This document shows, in pieces, positions 1 to 6,391 of a DNA stretch of 21,721 nt. The translations under genes and the position numbers were made by a program. The notes below the pieces were generated by a model, which ran no database searches, was not told where the DNA came from, and saw only the letters and a program-made list of their open reading frames with translations. This stretch comes from Chloroflexota bacterium (GTDB taxonomy: Bacteria; Chloroflexota; UBA6077; JACQUR01), in the NCBI GenBank assembly GCA_016210245.1, contig JACQUR010000232.1:1-21721 (forward strand), written 5' to 3'. Each line of letters opens with the position of its first letter. Position 1 is the stretch's first letter.

Positions 1-726
1 GCCATGCACATGGCCATCTTCTGGGGCGTCGTCCTGTCCTGCCTGATTACCTTCCCGCTGACCTTCGGCTGGATCCGCTTCACCCTGGTCCCGCCCGACC
101 ACTACCAGCTCTGGTTCTTCGGCCTGCCGGTGCTCCACTTCCCCAACGACGCCGGCACCGGCTTCGCGCTGATCCACGCCCTCGACTTCACCGCCGCGCT
201 GCTCATCGTCGGGCTGGCCATCGCCCTCTGGCGGCGGACGACCGAGCTGGGGCTGCTGGCCACCCAGCGGTTCGGATTCGACCTGCTGCCGCTGGTGCTC
301 CTGTTCGCCATCGCCGTGAGCGGCCTGGCCCTGACCGCCTCCTATACCTGGTGGGAGGGCCGGTTCTACTGGTTCCTCTCGCTAGGCCACCAGGCCATGG
401 TCGTGGGCTGGCTGCTGTCGATCCCGTTTGGCAAGTTCTTCCACATCATCGAGCGCCCGGCCAGCATCGGCGTCACCCTGTACCAGGCGGTCAACCAGGA
501 GATCGAGCACTACGGGGAACAGCCCCAGACCGGGCGCTGCCGCCGCTGCGGTGAGGAGCTGCTCTCCCAGCGCTTCGTCGAGGACCTGCAGGCCACCCTG
601 GTCGACCTGGGCCAGCGCTACGACCTGGGTCCCGAGCGAGGCTGGCTCCAGGAGTACTGCCCTACCTGCAAGCGTACCCTGCGCGGCCAGGCCTACTTCC
701 AGGCCATGGGCAAGCGATTCCTCTAG
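1..726 (+). CDS. Cytochrome b-like membrane subunit (NarI/HdrE-like), 5' partial
   Basis: Likely membrane electron-transfer subunit passing electrons between quinol or extracytoplasmic carriers and the molybdoenzyme encoded next. The frame is open to the left edge. The first ATG (base 4) falls just before a His-Met-Ala-Ile-Phe-Trp-Gly stretch that looks like the interior of a first heme-binding helix, so the true start is probably upstream. About four hydrophobic segments are visible (residues ~3-20, 58-77, 93-113, 125-142, counting from that ATG). Candidate heme histidines are H2, H58, H129 and H147. The soluble C-terminus carries C179-x2-C182 and C219-x2-C222, a zinc-ribbon or rubredoxin-like pair that standard NarI lacks. 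The stop is 73 bp before the molybdoenzyme start, with a 56-bp palindrome between. Family assignment rests on topology, histidines and context, and is moderate. The exact family is uncertain. Confidence 0.65.
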   Translation, partial: AMHMAIFWGVVLSCLITFPLTFGWIRFTLVPPDHYQLWFFGLPVLHFPNDAGTGFALIHALDFTAALLIVGLAIALWRRTTELGLLATQRFGFDLLPLVLLFAIAVSGLALTASYTWWEGRFYWFLSLGHQAMVVGWLLSIPFGKFFHIIERPASIGVTLYQAVNQEIEHYGEQPQTGRCRRCGEELLSQRFVEDLQATLVDLGQRYDLGPERGWLQEYCPTCKRTLRGQAYFQAMGKRFL

Positions 727-729
727 ACA

Positions 730-785
730 ACGTGGGGAGTCCAGGGTCCAAAGCCTGCAGGCTTTGGACCCTGGACTCCCCACGT
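730..785. repeat. Perfect 56-bp palindrome (intra-operon hairpin)
   Basis: Every base from 730 to 757 pairs with its partner from 758 to 785, with a PstI-like CCTGCAGG core at 754-761. It fills almost the whole gap between the cytochrome b stop (726) and the molybdoenzyme start (800), leaving 14 bp that include the ribosome binding site. No T-run follows and the downstream gene is plainly co-oriented, so it is not a classical terminator. It may be an mRNA processing or stability element, or a palindromic mobile repeat. Confidence 0.95.
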
Positions 786-799
786 CGGACCCGGTAGAG

Positions 800-3100
800 A
801 TGAGCGTCAACAAGGACATCTTCCAGCCCGCGCGCGACTTCAACTACGACTTCCAGTCGGCCGGCCAGCCACCGCCGGGGTGGGCGAGGGCGGACCGCCT
901 GCCGGACGCGCTGGTGCCTACCCACTGCTGCTTCTGCGGCGTCCAGTGCGGCATGTACCTGCGGGTGGCCGACGGCCAGGTAATGGGCGTCGAGCCGCGC
1001 GATTCCCCCCACAACCGGGGCTCGCTCTGCCCCAAGGGCGTGGTAGCCTACCAGCAGGTCAACCACCCGGACCGCCTGACCTCCCCGCTGCTCCGCCGGG
1101 GCGGCAAGGGCGGGCGACTCGAGCGCGCCACCTGGAACGAGGCGCTGGACTACGTGGTCCAGCGCTGGCGCGCGCTGCAGGCTGCGCACGGGCGCGATGC
1201 CATCGCCGTCTACAGCGGCTCGTCCATGGCCAACGAGAAGTGCTACCTGATGGGCAAGTTCGCCCGGGTGGGACTGGGTACCCGCCACATCGACTACAAC
1301 GGCCGCCTGTGCATGTCGTCGGCAGCCGTGGCCTACGCCAGGGCCTTCGGCCTCGACCGCTCGCCGCTGCCCATGACCGATATCCCCCTGGCCGAGTGCC
1401 TGCTGGTGGTGGGCTCCAACGTAGCCGAGTGCTTCCCGATCGCCACCAACTGGCTGTGGCGAGCCCGCGACAACGGGGCGCGGCTGATCGTCATCGATCC
1501 CCGCGAGACGCCGACCGCTCGCACCGCCGATCTCTGGCTGCCGGTCCGGCCAGGGACGGACATCGCGGTGCTCAACGCTATGCTCCGCCAGGTCGTCCAC
1601 GACGACCTGGTGGACGAGGCCTACGTGGGTGAGCGGACGGTGGGCTGGGAGGCGGTGCGCGCGGCGGTCGAGCCGTACACGCCCGAGGAGGCCGAGCGCA
1701 TCGCCGGCGTCCCGGCCGAGCGGGTGGTGGCCGCGGCCCGACTGTACGGGCAAGCCGCGCGCTCGCTCATCCTGCACGCGCGGGGCATCGAGCACAGCAG
1801 CCACGGGGTAGACAACTGCCTGGCCTGCATCAACCTCGCCCTCGCCCGCGGGCAGGTGGGCAAGCCGGGCAGCGGCACGACCATGCTCACCGGCCAGGGC
1901 AACGGCCAGGGCGGGCGCGAGGTGGGCCAGAAGGCCAACCAGTTGCCCGGCTACCGCCACATCGACCAGCCCGAAGACCGCCGCTTCATCGCCGAGGTGT
2001 GGGGTATTCCGGTCGAGGAGCTGCCGTGGGAGGGGGCGGCGGCGCCGGAGATGGTCCAGCTCATGGCCGGCGGCCAGATCAAGAGCTGCCTGGTTGCCTG
2101 CTCGAACCTAATGGTCTCGCTGCCGGACAACGCCGTCGTGCAGCGGGCGCTCCAGGACCTGGACCTGCTGGTGGTGCTGGACTTCTTCCTGTCCGAGACG
2201 GCCGAGCTGGCCGACGTGGTGCTCCCGTGCTCGGTGTGGTGCGAGGACGAGGGCACCACCACCAACATGGAGGGCCGGGTGGTTAAGATCAATCAGGCGG
2301 CTGAGCCGCCGGGCGAGGCCCGCCGCGACTGGGAGATCATCGCCGAGCTGGCCCGGCGGCTGGGGCGGGGCCAGTACTTCCCCTACCGCTCGGTGCGCGA
2401 ACTGTGGGACGAGCTGCGGCGGGCCTCCAGGGGCGGCGTGGCCGACTACGCGGGCATCACCTGGGAGAAGATCGACGCCCAGGGTGGGGTGTTCTGGCCC
2501 TGCCCCTCGGAGGACCACCCGGGCACGCCCCGCCTGTTCACCGAGCGCTTCGCCCACCCGGATGGCAAGGCGCGCTTCTTCCCGATCGCGTACACCCCGC
2601 CGGCCGAGGAGCCGGGCGGCGAGTACCCCTTCCGCCTGACCAGCGGGCGAGTGGTCTACCACTACCTGAGCGGCAACCAGACGCGCCGCCTGGGCTTCCT
2701 GAATAGCCAGGCGCCTGAGCCCTGGGTGGAGCTGCACCCCCGGGCGGCGGCGCGGCTGGGGATCAGCGACGGCGAACGGGTGCGGGTGCGCACGCCCCGC
2801 GGAGCGATGGAGCTGAAGGCGGTGGTGGCGCCGACGATCCGGCCGGACACGCTGTTCATCCCGTTCCACTACGGCCACGCCCAGGCCGTGAACCAGCTCA
2901 CCAATCCGGCCGTCGACCCGACGGCCAAGATTCCGGAATACAAGGTCTGCGCGGCGGCCGTGGAGCGGCTCGACGTGCCGCCGGGCCCCGGCGTCGCTGG
3001 GCCGCGCGTCAACTTCACGCCCGCGACCGCGCCGAAGATGTTCCCCTACGCAGTGGGCGAGAGCCGCACGCCGCCAGAGGCAGAGGGCAAGGTGTACTGA
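800..3100 (+). CDS. nasA: NasA/NarB-type molybdopterin nitrate reductase, catalytic subunit
   Basis: Predicted to reduce nitrate to nitrite at a bis-MGD molybdenum centre in the cytoplasm; no Tat signal is present. The [4Fe-4S] site is C43-x2-C46-x3-C50 with C77 in a CPKG motif. The likely Mo ligand is C171 in Gly-Arg-Leu-Cys-Met-Ser-Ser, typical of Nas/Nap/NarB enzymes. Further family signatures are a TGQGNGQGGREVG block near residue 360 and a C-terminal molybdopterin-dinucleotide-binding domain (Leu-Thr-Ser-Gly-Arg-Val onward). The 766-residue length is normal and there is no extra C-terminal BFD-like [2Fe-2S] domain. ATG at 800 was chosen because it follows the palindrome and a weak GGTAGAG site, although the frame is open further upstream. 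The stop overlaps the ferredoxin start (TGATG). The Nas-like class is well supported, but nitrate specificity is inferred from motifs and the narK-like gene nearby. Confidence 0.87.
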   Translation: MSVNKDIFQPARDFNYDFQSAGQPPPGWARADRLPDALVPTHCCFCGVQCGMYLRVADGQVMGVEPRDSPHNRGSLCPKGVVAYQQVNHPDRLTSPLLRRGGKGGRLERATWNEALDYVVQRWRALQAAHGRDAIAVYSGSSMANEKCYLMGKFARVGLGTRHIDYNGRLCMSSAAVAYARAFGLDRSPLPMTDIPLAECLLVVGSNVAECFPIATNWLWRARDNGARLIVIDPRETPTARTADLWLPVRPGTDIAVLNAMLRQVVHDDLVDEAYVGERTVGWEAVRAAVEPYTPEEAERIAGVPAERVVAAARLYGQAARSLILHARGIEHSSHGVDNCLACINLALARGQVGKPGSGTTMLTGQGNGQGGREVGQKANQLPGYRHIDQPEDRRFIAEVWGIPVEELPWEGAAAPEMVQLMAGGQIKSCLVACSNLMVSLPDNAVVQRALQDLDLLVVLDFFLSETAELADVVLPCSVWCEDEGTTTNMEGRVVKINQAAEPPGEARRDWEIIAELARRLGRGQYFPYRSVRELWDELRRASRGGVADYAGITWEKIDAQGGVFWPCPSEDHPGTPRLFTERFAHPDGKARFFPIAYTPPAEEPGGEYPFRLTSGRVVYHYLSGNQTRRLGFLNSQAPEPWVELHPRAAARLGISDGERVRVRTPRGAMELKAVVAPTIRPDTLFIPFHYGHAQAVNQLTNPAVDPTAKIPEYKVCAAAVERLDVPPGPGVAGPRVNFTPATAPKMFPYAVGESRTPPEAEGKVY

Positions 3101-3723
3101 TGGCCCCCAGGACGCTCTTCGTCGACCCGTCGCGCTGTATTGGCTGCCGCGCCTGCGAGGCCGCGTGCCGTGAGTGCGACTCGCACAAGGGCGAGAGCAT
3201 GGTCATGGTCGACTTCGTCGACCGCGCGTTCAGCGTGGCCACGCAGCCCACCGTGTGCATGCACTGCGAGGACCCGGTTGCGCCCTGCGCCCAGGTGTGC
3301 CCGGTGATGGCCATCCTCATCACTCCGGACGGGGTGGTGCAGCAGGCCGAGCCTTCGCGCTGCATCGCCTGCCGCAACTGCGTGTACGCCTGCCCCTTCG
3401 GGGTGCCGAAGCTGGACGCGCAGGCGCGGCTGATGAAGAAGTGCAACCTGTGCTACGACCGCACCGTCCGGGGGCTCACGCCCTGGTGCGCCCAGGCCTG
3501 CCCGACCCAGGCGCTCTGGTATGGCGACTACGAGACCTTCGTGAGCCAGCGGCGCGGGCGCGCCGTACACCACACCGTCTTCGGCGCCCAGGAGGTGCGC
3601 ACCAGGGTCTACCACGTGCTGGCGGAGGCGTACCCGAAGCTGGACGTGGTGGCGCTCCTGGAGGCGGCGCGGGCAGAGGTTGGGCGCCCCGAGCGCGGGC
3701 GCGAGGAGGCATGGGTGCTATGA
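3100..3723 (+). CDS. Four-cluster [4Fe-4S] ferredoxin subunit (NrfC/DmsB-like)
   Basis: Electron-transfer subunit that probably wires the membrane and Rieske partners to the molybdoenzyme. Its 207 residues contain four cysteine sets: C13-x2-C16-x2-C19-x3-C23, then CMHC...CAQVC, CIACRNCVYAC, and CNLC with a later WCAQAC. This is the DmsB/NrfC/PsrB arrangement. No signal peptide is seen, so it should be cytoplasmic alongside the reductase. It overlaps the upstream stop by one base, and the downstream Rieske start overlaps its own stop (ATGA), indicating translational coupling. NasA/NarB enzymes are usually served by free ferredoxin, flavodoxin or NAD(P)H-linked subunits, so a dedicated DmsB-like partner is notable. 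The fold is certain; the partner assignment comes from operon context. Confidence 0.9.
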   Translation: MAPRTLFVDPSRCIGCRACEAACRECDSHKGESMVMVDFVDRAFSVATQPTVCMHCEDPVAPCAQVCPVMAILITPDGVVQQAEPSRCIACRNCVYACPFGVPKLDAQARLMKKCNLCYDRTVRGLTPWCAQACPTQALWYGDYETFVSQRRGRAVHHTVFGAQEVRTRVYHVLAEAYPKLDVVALLEAARAEVGRPERGREEAWVL

Positions 3724-4256
3724 CCGAGCGCGGGCAAGCGCGCCCTCAATCGGCCGAGCCGCGGTCCGAACCGCGCCCGGGCGAGCGCTGGCGGGCGGAG
3801 TTCCCCTACCATTGGGATGGCGACGACCTGGTCTCGCGCCGCGAGCTGCTCCACTTCGCGGTCTACACCTCGGGCGCGCTGTTCTCGTGTACCACTCTCC
3901 TGGCGCTGCTGGGCCTGCTCCAACGGCCGGCGCCCGCCGAGGCGAAGCTGGTGGCCCGCGTGGACGAGGTGGTCGAGGGCCAGGCGTTCTACTTCCGCTA
4001 CCCGGACCCGGACGACCAGGCGGTGCTGCTCCACCTGCCCGGCGGCCGCTTCGTGGCCTACAGCCAGAAGTGTACCCACCTGTCGTGCTCGGTGTACTAC
4101 CAGCCGGAGCCCGGGCGCCTGTTCTGTCCCTGCCACGAGGGGGTCTTCGATCCAGAGTCGGGCAACGCGGTCGCCGGCCCGCCGCCGCGCCGCCTGCCGC
4201 GCGTCCTCCTGCGCCGTGAGGGCGAGCTGCTCTACGCGGTGGGACAGGTGCCGTGA
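3720..4256 (+). CDS. Membrane-anchored Rieske [2Fe-2S] protein
   Basis: High-potential one-electron carrier, probably facing outward. Residues ~40-68 form a twin-arginine-preceded hydrophobic anchor (Ser-Arg-Arg-Glu-Leu-Leu, then a long apolar helix). The Rieske domain has box I C118-T-H120-L-S-C123 and box II C136-P-C138-H139, so the four cluster ligands (C118, H120, C136, H139) and the disulfide pair (C123, C138) are all present. ATG at 3720 is preferred to ATG at 3711: GAGGAGG ends at 3709, which is 10 bases before 3720 but only one base before 3711. It overlaps the ferredoxin stop as ATGA. The 178-residue length matches cytochrome bc/b6f-type Rieske subunits, yet no bc1/b6f cytochrome b is in the window. 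The first gene of the operon may be its membrane partner. Confidence 0.92.
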   Translation: MTERGQARPQSAEPRSEPRPGERWRAEFPYHWDGDDLVSRRELLHFAVYTSGALFSCTTLLALLGLLQRPAPAEAKLVARVDEVVEGQAFYFRYPDPDDQAVLLHLPGGRFVAYSQKCTHLSCSVYYQPEPGRLFCPCHEGVFDPESGNAVAGPPPRRLPRVLLRREGELLYAVGQVP

Positions 4257-4549
4257 TGGCCGAACCCGAGGGCGAGCCGGGCTTCCTCGACCACGCGCGA
4301 CCCGACGATGCGCCCGCCCTGCCGCCCCCACCCGGGCAGATGGCGATCGTCCTGGCCGCGCTGGCGATCGGCGTGCTCCTGATGGGCATCCAGCTCTGGC
4401 TGCTGACTGTGGCCCTCGACCTCTTCCTGGCCGGCCAGGGCGAGCGGGTGTGGGTGCTGGCCCTGGTTTCGGGCGGGATCTTCCTGGGCGGGCTGCTGAT
4501 GCTCTGGCTGCTGCACCGCCGCCCGCGGGTGCGGCGCACCTGGAGGTAA
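4256..4549 (+). CDS. Small two-helix membrane protein
   Basis: A 97-residue protein with a Pro/Asp/Glu-rich N-terminus (residues 1-27), two transmembrane helices (~29-53 and ~62-84) and a basic tail (HRRPRVRRTWR) that should lie in the cytoplasm. The start codon overlaps the Rieske stop (TGATG). A GTG three bases earlier is possible but less likely. I do not recognise a family with confidence. As the last gene of the reductase operon, right after the Rieske gene, it is probably an accessory or assembly subunit of the membrane complex. The last 13 codons, stop included, belong to an 87-bp unit repeated immediately downstream. Confidence 0.8.
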   Translation: MAEPEGEPGFLDHARPDDAPALPPPPGQMAIVLAALAIGVLLMGIQLWLLTVALDLFLAGQGERVWVLALVSGGIFLGGLLMLWLLHRRPRVRRTWR

Positions 4550-4567
4550 CGTGTTTGGAATCGTAGC

Positions 4568-4586
4568 GCGGGGGCTTGTCCCCCGC
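4568..4586 (+). repeat. REP-like hairpin, copy A
   Basis: A seven-base-pair perfect stem (GCGGGGG/CCCCCGC) around a CTTGT loop, lying 19 bases after the stop codon of the small membrane protein. There is no T-tract. It may help end or protect the operon transcript, or be a dispersed palindromic element. Copy B has the same loop. Confidence 0.8.
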
Positions 4587-4654
4587 TCGTGCGTGCGCTG
4601 CACCGCCGCCCCCGCGTGCGCCGCACCTGGAGGTAACGTGTTTGGAATCGTAGC

Positions 4655-4673
4655 GCAGGGGCTTGTCCCCTGT
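4655..4673 (+). repeat. REP-like hairpin, copy B
   Basis: Same position in the second 87-bp unit. The third stem pair changes from G-C to A-T on both arms together, and the outermost pair becomes G-T, so pairing is retained despite sequence change. Confidence 0.78.
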
Positions 4674-4793
4674 CTGGGCGTGCGCCCCCCGAAGCGGCGG
4701 CGGACCCCGGCTCGCTGCTCCGCTTGTTCTTGGAAACCGCGTGCTGTTGGTCAGAGAAACCGTCCGGCCGCCCGCTCCTCTTGAAGGTCGGAC

Positions 4794-4849
4794 GTGGAGG
4801 CCGCTACGGCGGCTGCCTTCAGGCGCAGGCGTGGCGTAGCGGCCCCCAC
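4794..4849 (-). terminator. Candidate bidirectional terminator hairpin
   Basis: Arms 4794-4808 and 4835-4849 pair over 15 positions with one mismatch (4798/4845), including a perfect 10-bp GGCCGCTACG/CGTAGCGGCC core. It lies 5 bp beyond the cupredoxin stop codon, between convergent genes. It lacks a U-tract, so the terminator role is inferred from position and stem strength. Confidence 0.5.
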
Positions 4850-4854
4850 TGCGA

Positions 4855-5916
4855 CTACTTGGCCAGGAACGTGAACCGCTGCCCGCGATCTCTGTGGATG
4901 AAGGTCGACCCGTCCTGATTCTTGCTCGACATGAAGCACGCCGCTACCCATAGGCCAGGCGTGAGCTTGAACGTCTTTTGCAGGGTCTTGCCAGGCGACA
5001 GGTCCTCGATCAGTTCGTTCCCCTTGATGCTGTCGTACTCGCCGTGCTCGCCCCCCTGCAAGCGCATCTTGATGAACTCGCTGATGTCGCCGAGCGGGTA
5101 GACAACGAAGTCGTGTTCTTCCTTCATGTTGTTCGTGACCGAGAAGGTCACCTCGCCCGCCTTGACGACGAGGCGATCCGGGTAGAAGAGCCACGAGCTG
5201 GCCAGCGGGGCTTCGCCCGGCACCATCTTCACGTTCATGGTGCTGGCAGGCGTCAGAATGGAGGGCGCGGGGCCACCCGAGCCGAACGCCGCGATGGTTA
5301 TCGACTGGCCTTTGTCGAAGTGCAGGTAGGTGCTGCCGTTGGGATTCTTGCCCTCGACGTGGCAGGCCAGCTCGTAGAAGCCGGGCTTGAGGTTGGCATC
5401 GAACGAGGCGGACTTGCCCGCGTCAATGTCCTCGGCCTTACCGGCCATGCCTTTGATGTACTCCATCTCCTCGACATCCTTGCCCTGGCGCCTCAGGTTC
5501 AGCATTTCGCTGAGGTCCTGCATGGGGTAAACCATGACCTCGTGGGTCTGTTTGCCCGCGTTCTTGAACGAGAACTTGACCTTCCCGGCCGGGACCGCCA
5601 GGTTATCGACGTCGAACAGAAACGCCTTGCCCTCCTCTTTGGCCACCACACTGATGCTGCCCGCGGCTGCCGCCGGCTTGGGGGCTGCTGCGGTCGTAGG
5701 CGCAGCCGTTGGCTTCGGCGGTGGGGGTGGCGCCGTCGGTTTCGGCGACACTGCCGTTGGCGCGGCTGTGGGCGTTGCCGCTGGCGCGCTGCACGCGGCG
5801 AGCAACGACGGCACGCTTGCCAGACCCACCACCAGGCCACCCAGGTGGAGCAGTTGGCGGCGAGTCATCGCACGCCCGATGGGCTCTGCGAGAGGTGGTT
5901 GCCGAAACTCTTCCAT
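4855..5916 (-). CDS. Tat-exported dual-cupredoxin lipoprotein
   Basis: Predicted extracytoplasmic copper protein carrying electrons at the end of the ferredoxin/NrfD/cytochrome c operon. The N-terminus has a twin-arginine signal (TRRQLLHLGG, R19-R20) ending in a lipobox LLAAC (C42), then a Pro/Thr/Ala-rich linker to about residue 86. Two cupredoxin domains follow (~87-212 and ~225-353) that look like an internal duplication. Each has a His after the central strands (H125; H268) and a C-x13-H-x4-Q set (C185/H199/Q204; C327/H341/Q346). The usual axial Met position is Gln in both, as in stellacyanin. The ATG at 5916 has a GGAGGGA site about 10 bases upstream; an internal ATG at residue 17 would still leave the Tat motif intact. 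It starts 31 bp after the cytochrome c stop. Domain class is firm; copper ligation is inferred. Confidence 0.85.
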   Translation of the reverse strand: MEEFRQPPLAEPIGRAMTRRQLLHLGGLVVGLASVPSLLAACSAPAATPTAAPTAVSPKPTAPPPPPKPTAAPTTAAAPKPAAAAGSISVVAKEEGKAFLFDVDNLAVPAGKVKFSFKNAGKQTHEVMVYPMQDLSEMLNLRRQGKDVEEMEYIKGMAGKAEDIDAGKSASFDANLKPGFYELACHVEGKNPNGSTYLHFDKGQSITIAAFGSGGPAPSILTPASTMNVKMVPGEAPLASSWLFYPDRLVVKAGEVTFSVTNNMKEEHDFVVYPLGDISEFIKMRLQGGEHGEYDSIKGNELIEDLSPGKTLQKTFKLTPGLWVAACFMSSKNQDGSTFIHRDRGQRFTFLAK

Positions 5917-5947
5917 TGGGTTCGTCCCTCCACGCGTGTTTCATCAC

Positions 5948-6391
5948 TCATTTCTTGAGTGACGTGAGATAGGCAGCGATGGCAGTCAGGTCGTCATCGC
6001 TCAGGCCCTCCTGGCTGAAGGCGGGCATGCCGCCTGGACCCTTGGTCGTTTTCGTCCTCAGCTCAGACGCGCTGAAGCCCACGATGGGTTGGCCAACTGG
6101 CCCACCTCGTCCATCGAGACCGTGGCAGGTGGCACAGCCTCCGGCCACCATCAGCTCCTGGCCGCGCGCGACCGCGTTGGCTGCTGCTGGCGGAGGGCCA
6201 GCCGGCCCTGGGCCGCGATAGGGGATAGGCGGACCGACCGTCGTCTGCTGCGTCCGCGTGAAGGCGAGGTCCAGGTGCGGTGCCAGATTCCCGTGGGTGT
6301 ACGGGCTAAGCACGACAATGGCTACAAGCGACAAACCCACCCCGACGACCCATGCGCCCGCGACCAGCGGGATCAGCATCACTCGGCTCAT
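5948..6391 (-). CDS. Membrane-anchored mono-heme cytochrome c
   Basis: Extracytoplasmic class I c-type cytochrome. One uncleaved hydrophobic helix lies near residues 5-29, followed by a Pro/Ala-rich linker to about 75 and the heme domain. The heme site is C86-A-T-C89-H90, and the probable axial ligand is M122 in Gly-Gly-Met-Pro-Ala-Phe. The C-terminal helix (Leu-Ser-Asp-Asp-Asp-Leu-Thr-Ala-Ile-Ala-Ala-Tyr-Leu) is typical of small cytochrome c domains. The start overlaps the stop of the Ig-like protein gene by four bases (ATGA), so the two are probably translationally coupled. In this operon it most likely takes electrons from the NrfD/ferredoxin unit and passes them to the cupredoxin or a terminal oxidase. 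The direction is inferred. Confidence 0.92.
   Translation of the reverse strand: MSRVMLIPLVAGAWVVGVGLSLVAIVVLSPYTHGNLAPHLDLAFTRTQQTTVGPPIPYRGPGPAGPPPAAANAVARGQELMVAGGCATCHGLDGRGGPVGQPIVGFSASELRTKTTKGPGGMPAFSQEGLSDDDLTAIAAYLTSLKK

Larger units (their letters stand above)
4511..4684 (+). repeat. 87-bp tandem duplication spanning the 3' end of the small membrane protein gene
   Basis: Unit 1 is 4511-4597 and unit 2 is 4598-4684. Each starts with codons for Leu-His-Arg-Arg-Pro-Arg-Val-Arg-Arg-Thr-Trp-Arg and a stop, followed by about 48 bp of shared 3' flank with a REP-like hairpin. The three differences in the coding part all fall in third codon positions (CCG/CCC, CGG/CGC, CGG/CGC) and are silent. 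Unit 2 has no upstream gene body, so it is a C-terminal stub. Confidence 0.9.
4550..4854. other. 305-bp convergent intergenic region
   Basis: The reductase operon (+) and the cupredoxin operon (-) converge here. It holds the duplicated 3' flank with two REP-like hairpins (to 4684), then about 110 bp with no recognisable feature, then a large inverted repeat at 4794-4849. I see no credible gene. Confidence 0.75.

Noticed and set aside
730..785. Intrinsic terminator between cytochrome b and molybdoenzyme genes
   Set aside because: There is no U-tract, and the downstream gene has no other visible promoter, so termination would isolate it.
662..1960. Long open frame antisense to the molybdoenzyme
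   Set aside because: It has no recognisable domain and mirrors a well-supported gene. High GC leaves antisense frames open by default.
800..3723. Respiratory NarGH or periplasmic NapA
   Set aside because: The catalytic subunit is too short for NarG and has a Cys rather than Asp Mo-ligand motif. It lacks the Tat signal expected of NapA.
4511..4684. CRISPR-like array
   Set aside because: There are only two adjacent 87-bp units with no spacers, and half of each is coding sequence.
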